From Ceratothoa steindachneri (taxonomy: Eukaryota > Arthropoda > Malacostraca > Isopoda > Cymothoidae), in assembly GCA_963969495.1 (NCBI GenBank), contig OZ018330.1, positions 49,435,706 to 49,499,705 on the forward strand: 64,000 bases of DNA. The letters are read 5' to 3'. Of this stretch, positions 57,946 through 64,000 are shown piece by piece. How positions within the stretch are numbered: position 1 is the first letter of the stretch; every line of letters begins with the position of its first letter. The translations under genes were made by a program, and so were the position numbers. The notes beneath the pieces are model-generated. The model did no database searches, was not told where the DNA came from, and worked only from the letters and a program-made list of their open reading frames with translations.

Positions 57946-60059
57946 ATCCGCTGCTTGGAAATCCTTCATTTTTTTTTTTTACTTGGTAGCGGCTGTCTCG
58001 TTTGAGGTCATTTTCCATAACAGTGGTCAATACCGATTTATTCGATTGAATATCTGTACGGATATCGTCTTTGTGCTTGTAAATTATCTACGGTTTATTA
58101 TTATATACATCAATAAACCCCAGACAATTCAGAAGTTGAAAGAGAACAATCTGTTCAGAAAATTGAGCTCTCCAACCAGTTATTAGCCACTGTTATAAAA
58201 AAAAATGCTCCCAAAAGAAAATGCCTCTACCAAGTCAAAAATGAAGGATTTAAGCCGCTTTATTTTTCAGAAATAAAGTAAAAATATCTCTATTATGTAT
58301 ATATTTTTTTTTAATCATAAATAACTAGTAAACGTACATATATGATATTGGACTTTTAAATCTCTAAATGGCATGCGGGATACCATTAATATCAGTAGAA
58401 ATATTTGAACGTGAATCTTTTTCTTTACGAGAGGATAAGAGTGAATTTGCCAAAATAATAATAATCTGCCTTCTAATCAAATGGGGGCAGGTTTCGTAAA
58501 TTTTCGCCTCTTCTTTGTCCATGATGCCCAAAATATACTTTAAGGAGGTAGGGGTAATGGACCATGCACCTTCCCCAAATTTCAGCTCACCTATCTTTGC
58601 CAATTTTTTATGATGAGTCACTTTCTTCAAGATGAATTTTCTGAAGACTCTTTATGAGTTTCTTCTTCGTTTCAAATACTTTCTAGCCCCCCCCCCCTCC
58701 TTCTTGTTGGTTTTCGTTTTAAATCAAGTTAAATATTATCTTTGATCGTAAGAATTAACCCTTTTCTTACTCACTTATTAAATGAAAAAAATGGTTATAT
58801 TGTTTTCCTGTCTTAATCAGTGCCTGCAAATTGTACTGTTAACTTATTGCTATTTCTCTATTGAGACGAATCCTAAAAGGATAGCCTCTTATTGCCCTTC
58901 GGCTGCTACTGCGTTTACTGAAGGCCTTCTTCTCCCCTTTTTTCCTTTGTTTCTCCAACAAGTAAGCTGATTAAAGGCAAAAACGCGTCCCAACAGAGGT
59001 CTATTCATCAAACATCAGCAGAGCGTTCGTCCACTACCTGCAGGCCAGCTCCGATTAAATCGGAAAAGAGATAAATTCACCCCTGTATCAAATCTTCAGA
59101 GCTCGAGTGATGGGCGTTTTATTTTAATTTTATAGAGCCCCTCTCTCACCTTCCAGCCACCAAAGAAATATATTTAAAATATTAACAATTTAATAACTAG
59201 GAACAAACTAACAATACAAAAATTAACAGCTAAAAATTTAACACTATATTAACCAACAATAAACTACAAATGGAAAATGACGTTTCGGTACCTTTAAGAA
59301 GGCCAGCCTTGCTTAAGGACCCAAACGAGACACCAACAATTTAAAAGTAAATTTAAAAGTATGGAAGAGCCCAACACCCATTCCCTCAAAAAAAACCTTT
59401 AAGCCACAATCTGGTGTATAACCACCAGTACCAGGAAAAGGCGGCAGTGACCCTGCTCGTCATACTACCGGGACAGGTAATACGCTCGTAGCTCCCTCAG
59501 TGATGGTCGCAAACAATGAGGATCTATTCGAGAGAGGACGGTAGCCTAAACGACGACTTCTTGCCCTGAAACAAAAGAATCCTTCGGAAATAACTGAATT
59601 GAGTAAAACCAGAAAACAATGACTCGTCTTCAATAAGTCTTTTTATATCCTTCAATAACTCGCTTCTGTTGATATACATGCACTTTAGAGCACAAATTTA
59701 AATACACGTCAGTGGTTTAGGTTCGTTAATTATTTACTCAATTTATATTTGAATATTTTCGATGTATAGTAAATGTATATTCTCTCGAAGGATTAATACA
59801 AATGTCCAGTCTAATGTGCTTGGGATCCTGGAGGAATTTATTTCAGCATTATTAAAAAATTGAACACCGAACAAAGGTTTATATATACATAAACAATAAT
59901 AAGTAATATTGTTTGCGCGAACTTTATTAGTAATTACAGTTGTTAAATGTTTGTCTTAGTTTACTAATAAATTGCAAAAGTCATCAGTAGGAGCTTCGCT
60001 CCCTTCTTCTTTACAGTAAATAGACAACTCGTCCTCATTCGCTGTTTCTTCTAAGCCCA
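57946..60059. other. unannotated AT-rich DNA
   Basis: No gene recognised. A C homopolymer lies near 58687-58697. 59280-59345 contains GACGTTTCGG and AAGGCCAGCCTTGCTTAAGG, an imperfect palindromic phrase of the kind found at ends of some dispersed elements. The 49-codon minus frame near 59970-60104 overlaps the Tc1-like fragment and is not called. Confidence 0.4.
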
Positions 60060-60215
60060 TCCCCATATGCTTATGTAGTTCATTTCTGAGCTTTGTGAAA
60101 GCCATTTCAAAACATTAATTTTGGAATCTTCACATCATTTCATCACTACAGGTGCCACATCTTTTATTTTTGAATCGTTGTCCTGGTGAGAGTAAAAGTG
60201 CATGCCCTATTTCAG
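60060..60215 (-). pseudogene. Tc1-like transposase fragment, second and third catalytic blocks
   Basis: On the minus strand, 'FYSHQDNDSKIK' resembles the second-aspartate block 'FQQDNDPKH'. 'CEDSKINVLKWLSQSSEMNY' and 'ISIWGWA' resemble '[23 protein letters not shown]', with the third catalytic Glu lost. The spacing between blocks fits DD34E. It is short and decayed; the surrounding frames do not extend it. Confidence 0.5.
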
Positions 60216-61639
60216 TTTTCTTGCTGAAAGTAGAAGGATTACTTGCAAAGAAGCCAAATAATCTTCTTTAATTATTCTTCCATCGATTTTAAGAAGTATT
60301 CCGGTAGAATTAGCATTAAAGAAAACCCTATAGGACTACCCTTTCTACATTGTTTTACAGGTGGTATGATGTTTTTCGGTACAAGTTCTTTTCTAAATTT
60401 TTCCAAATGTCTTCTGCAATTTGGCCAAAAAGTTCTATTTAAGTTGCGTTGCTCTATGATATCTTTTACCAAATATTTTATTACAGAAACCTACTTCTTT
60501 GCAAACGTTAGCCTTGAGACAATGTTATATTTATCTAGATATGGATTATTATTATTATTCGAGTAGCCGTGGAGTAAATATTGGTACAAAAATATCTCTA
60601 CCTTCCTTTCTGAAATAAGAATTGCTGCAACCAAACTTTGATATAATTGCTTAATTGCTCCTCGGTGGCGTCTGGGTAATAAACATATGCCTTCTGATCT
60701 TCCATTCAATGTTAGAAAATCGGTCATAAGTTGGGCTTCTTTTTACTTCCTGGCACCTTTTTCACTGTTGCGGTTTCTCTATACTTGCATATAATTAATT
60801 ACCTGAAATGATTCACGTGGTTATTTCTCCATACGTGTTCCCAAAGTCTCGAAAGAAAATTTGTTCCTTGTATTTTTTAAATTCTGAATATTGGCAAAAA
60901 GAAATATAGACTATCAATCCTATGACGAAAGATGCATCTCCTCTACACCGAATTTGAATTTACACATAGCTTATTGTTGAGAACATTCATTTAGGATGCA
61001 TTCCCTCAGATGTTGCGTATCTTTATTTCATTGGGTACACCTTCTCCGTTAGCATACCCGAAAAATTGAAGTCGAATAGGTAAGGTCAAGTGAACGAGGA
61101 GAGTATTATGATATATGCTGTTTCCAGAGTTTAGGAATACCCTGTAGAAAGTTCTCGAGAATCAGTTTGATAAAAACTCTTGAAACGATTTATCAGACAG
61201 TTTGCTGAAGTTTAACTGGTCTATGTATACCTTCGACTCAGTATGTATATATATGACAATAATAATCCCAATATATGTAAAAATAATAAACCTAAATAGA
61301 CACAAGCACCAATTGAGTTAGGTACCATGCATCTTATACTGCATGAAAACCACTAAATTGAGAGAGTACATACAAAGTGTTCAGGCTAAATTTGAAGATT
61401 TTTAATGTCTCCTTTTTTCTGAAACATGTGGATGGATCGGTAAATAGTCAACGGCGTTGGATAGCACACAAACTAACGTTTTAGTTGAGAAGAAGATATC
61501 TGGCATGGAGAAATGAAAGCTATCTGAATATTGGAAAAGTGTTGCCTTCATCATGATGATTCGTGCTGAGTATCAAAATACCGACATGATGACTGCGGTG
61601 CTTAATCTTCTGTTTACATTGTAAAGGCTGTTTGATGCA
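60216..61639. other. unannotated DNA
   Basis: Minus frames at 60272-60472 and 60491-60727 and a 107-codon plus frame at 60243-60566 overlap each other. None shows a motif I recognise. Confidence 0.4.
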
Positions 61640-62500
61640 ACATGGGTAGCTGCAAGAGAGAATACAAAGTCGCGGGCAGCAAAAGGAACACATCAAGCGT
61701 TCTAACTGTGTCCGCACTCCGGAATTTATCCAACAACTGCTGAACAAGGGAATCCGGGCTTTGGCAAGAGAGGTAGGTTTTGGAGTCACCACCATGAAGC
61801 TGGCTCTGAATGAGAACCTTCGCCACCACACGTACAAGAAGTACAATAATAGCAAGCGACAAATTCTGACAGCAAACACCTAGGAGAACCACTTGACGAA
61901 GAGAAAATAAGCTCCGAAACAAGCTGAGGCATCTTGTTGAGCAGGGGACGTTCAGGGTTCATTTCAGATGAAAATAACTTATGCCAAGACCAGTTGATCG
62001 ACCCCCAGAAAAAAACAGGTGTCTTGTCTATAATTTATACGACCTTCTACATATCATGAAGACCAAGTGACCCAAACTGTGATGGTACGTGGGTCTAAGG
62101 GTGACGCCATGCTGAACCACAAGTTTGAGAGGGATCTTAGGCTCACTTAAGGCGGCTATGTGAAGCTTCTGAAGATTGTGATCAAACTCCTGGCTGGAGA
62201 GGGTTGCTGCTTGAAGACCATACCTCCAGAGAGAGTCAGAAGTAGTTGTCGGAGAATTTCGACGACTTCACCAGCCACACTTTCTGGCTTCCTATATTGC
62301 CTAATTATAACCCCATAGATTACTATATATGGGGTGAGATTGAGAAAGACACCAACCGCTCTGCCCGCAATCTTAAGGCCGATCTGGTGGTCAAGATCAA
62401 GGAGGTGTTCGAGGAACGCAAGTACCAGGTTCCGGAGCCATCTTGAGGTCCTCCTGGAAGCTAAGGGTGGCTAAATTGATGAGGGTGGCTAAATCGAGTA
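61640..62500 (+). pseudogene. mariner-like transposase remnant
   Basis: The frames give the N-terminal 'VRTPEFIQQLLNKGIRALAR' and 'EVGFGVTTMKLALNENLRHH' (paired helix-turn-helix), 'KRQILTAN', then 'YHEDQVTQTVMVRGSKGDAM' (usual 'xxxVMVWGxxxSxGxKMPP'), 'GYVKLLKIVIKLLAGEGCC'. The last long frame (62246-62446) starts MSENFDDFTSHTFWLP, with the third-aspartate block 'NYNPIDYYIWGEIEKDTNRS' (usual 'SPDxNPLDYxxWG'), and ends in a 'RFRSHLEVLLEAKGG' C-terminus in another frame. Second-aspartate block not seen. It belongs to the same general group as the 23250-23640 remnant. Confidence 0.8.
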
Positions 62501-63682
62501 AACTGGTATCTCCCAGCCATAATCTAGTTAATATTTTATTTATTTTTTTAAATAATTTTATTTTGGCTGAGATATTGCGAGGGGGGGGGGAGAAAGGCTT
62601 ATTTTATGCAAATAGTCAAATTTAGCTCAAACACCCAGTATATACAAGCAAATAAATATGCTTATTTGATACACACGAACACTCCAGCACACACAAATGT
62701 ATAAATATCCAAACATTCATATATATCACGCTCAATTTACAGTAGTGCAAAATTGGGATTAAATATGTTTGATCGTGTGTATGTGTGTGTGTGTATGTAC
62801 GCGTTCTTGTGAGAATTTGAGGCGCTATACCTCGTCATGAGACATGAGGCGTGGGAGAGCCTCGACAAATGAGCATCAAATACAAGTTTTTTTACATTGA
62901 TTCTCGGACTCCCCAGTGAGTCCTGGAGTCAGCGCCGCCACCCACACTGGCGACGCCTGGCGCTTTCGAGACACAGAATTCAGGCGGATCCACACTCAAT
63001 CAGACACACTTCGCCACAGCTGCAAACCCGAAGGACAACGCTGTCGTGTCCGACCAAGCGGGATCTTGGAAGACAAACTTGTCGTGCTCTGTCAAGTTGC
63101 GATCCTCGCCATGCAACTTCCCTAACCACATACGACCAAGGGTGTGTCTGGGAAGGTTTCTTCTTAGATACGTCTTGTAAAAGTCAGAAGTAACAGTCGA
63201 GAGTAGTAAGTGAGTGTAATGAGAGTGTCTGAAGATCAGTTACTTGAAATTGAGAAAGTAAATGATGAGGTATAGTTGTGACCGGCCATCCATTGCGGTC
63301 TTTATCCAACGAGTTCTTTTTTTCACATCATTCTTTCTCTTAAGTAGAATTTTCAGATTTACATCACTCATCGTTTTTTGTCCAAAGTAAATGTGACAAC
63401 TACTTAATATTTGCGATACTACAGACATTTCCTCTCTATATAAGGTTTTCAAATATATAAAAAAACAATTAAATTTATGAAGTGGAAGTTCAGAAGCATC
63501 GTATTTTCTCCGTGCCATTAAATCAAACAAGATACAAACAATATTTTCCGAACTTGTTTACGCCGAACATTTAGAGATCTTCGAAATACTATAACTACAG
63601 AAACTACAAAACACACAACTAAAACCCAAATCAAACCCACTTTCTTGTTTACAAACCCTACTTCGCCTATTTTGTCATGGGA

Positions 63683-63713
<31 letters not shown>

Positions 63714-64000
63714 CTATTGAAAAGTAAAAGTTGGGGTCACTCAAATTCATCACAAAGATACTACATTCTCCTCCCCATGTAGACTACAGACACACCTCAT
63801 TTAATGAAATAGTGAGGCGTAGTGGGCGACATGTCCCGTCTTCGTCTAAGGTTCGTATGTAACAGAGACAAAATTGCCACTCTTCCTTAAAATGGTAATG
63901 TTAATGCTAATAAAGCAGCAATCCAATGTTATTAATTTTGCCGTATACATATAAATCCTTTTCCGAAGCACTTCTTTGGGACTTAAGACATCTAAAAAAA
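62501..64000. other. unannotated DNA with a GC-rich patch and short microsatellites
   Basis: A G run (62581-62590), a (GT)n stretch (about 62773-62797) and (CT)n at 63683-63710. 62900-63140 is markedly GC-richer than the rest, with two overlapping plus frames (98 and 69 codons) lacking recognised motifs. It could be gag-like or LTR-like sequence from an unrecognised retroelement. No gene called. Confidence 0.45.

Overview
This window looks like repeat-dense, AT-rich nuclear DNA from an invertebrate animal. It carries no ribosome binding sites, operons or long open frames; the longest open frame is 165 codons and is not recognisable. It does carry long (TA)n and (CT)n microsatellites, several satellites and minisatellites, and the decayed coding regions of animal transposons: mariner, Tc1, DD41D-type IS630 elements, non-LTR retrotransposons and a Ty3/gypsy element. 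The mix of families suggests an arthropod, and my impression is of a crustacean, but nothing here fixes the species. I found no host protein-coding gene, and no rRNA or functional tRNA gene.

Layout. 0-5 kb: unannotated AT-rich DNA, a 26-bp minisatellite (1145-1530) and a LINE 3' end (about 4740-5062). 5.5-7.9 kb: a 52-bp satellite split by a 1,379-bp insertion with TG...CA ends and a 5-bp target duplication, read as a solo LTR. 8.6-10.2 kb: (CT)n, a LINE remnant, and a mariner remnant on the minus strand. 12.8-16 kb: a LINE remnant containing an exact 118-bp tandem duplication, split by an internally deleted mariner (13343-14249), followed by a partly tandem dispersed repeat. 19.1-22.9 kb: a transposase fossil and a second internally deleted mariner (21990-22909, minus).

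23.2-30.8 kb is the most structured region. One (TA)n/GATA microsatellite appears to have received two TA-targeting DNA transposons side by side: a DD41D-type element (23774-25090) and a Tc1 element with long inverted repeats (25184-30744). The Tc1 copy was then hit twice. A LINE lies inside its left inverted repeat (about 25311-27954). A second solo-LTR-like insertion (28112-29430, target duplication ATGAG) lies inside the 3' end of its transposase gene.

31-40 kb: mostly unannotated DNA with three tandem repeat families (about 165, 53 and 100 bp) and a mariner fossil near 37.6 kb. 40.3-43 kb: a tRNA-like SINE head followed by a decayed Ty3/gypsy pol (protease, reverse transcriptase, RNase H). 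The 3' part of this region recurs inverted at 49.4-49.76 kb. 44.8-45.4 kb: another DD41D-type fossil. 46.5 kb: a promoter-like cluster (CCAAT, GC-rich, CRE palindrome). 52.2-55.1 kb: a 2.9-kb minisatellite of 29-bp units with higher-order duplications. 55-64 kb: unannotated DNA, (CT)n, a third copy of the dispersed repeat, a Tc1 fragment and another mariner-like transposase fossil (about 61.64-62.5 kb).

The sequences here do not work together as a pathway. The biology they record is a history of nested insertion, internal deletion and tandem amplification. Protein identities come from recognising family motifs by eye in translated sequence; no search was run.
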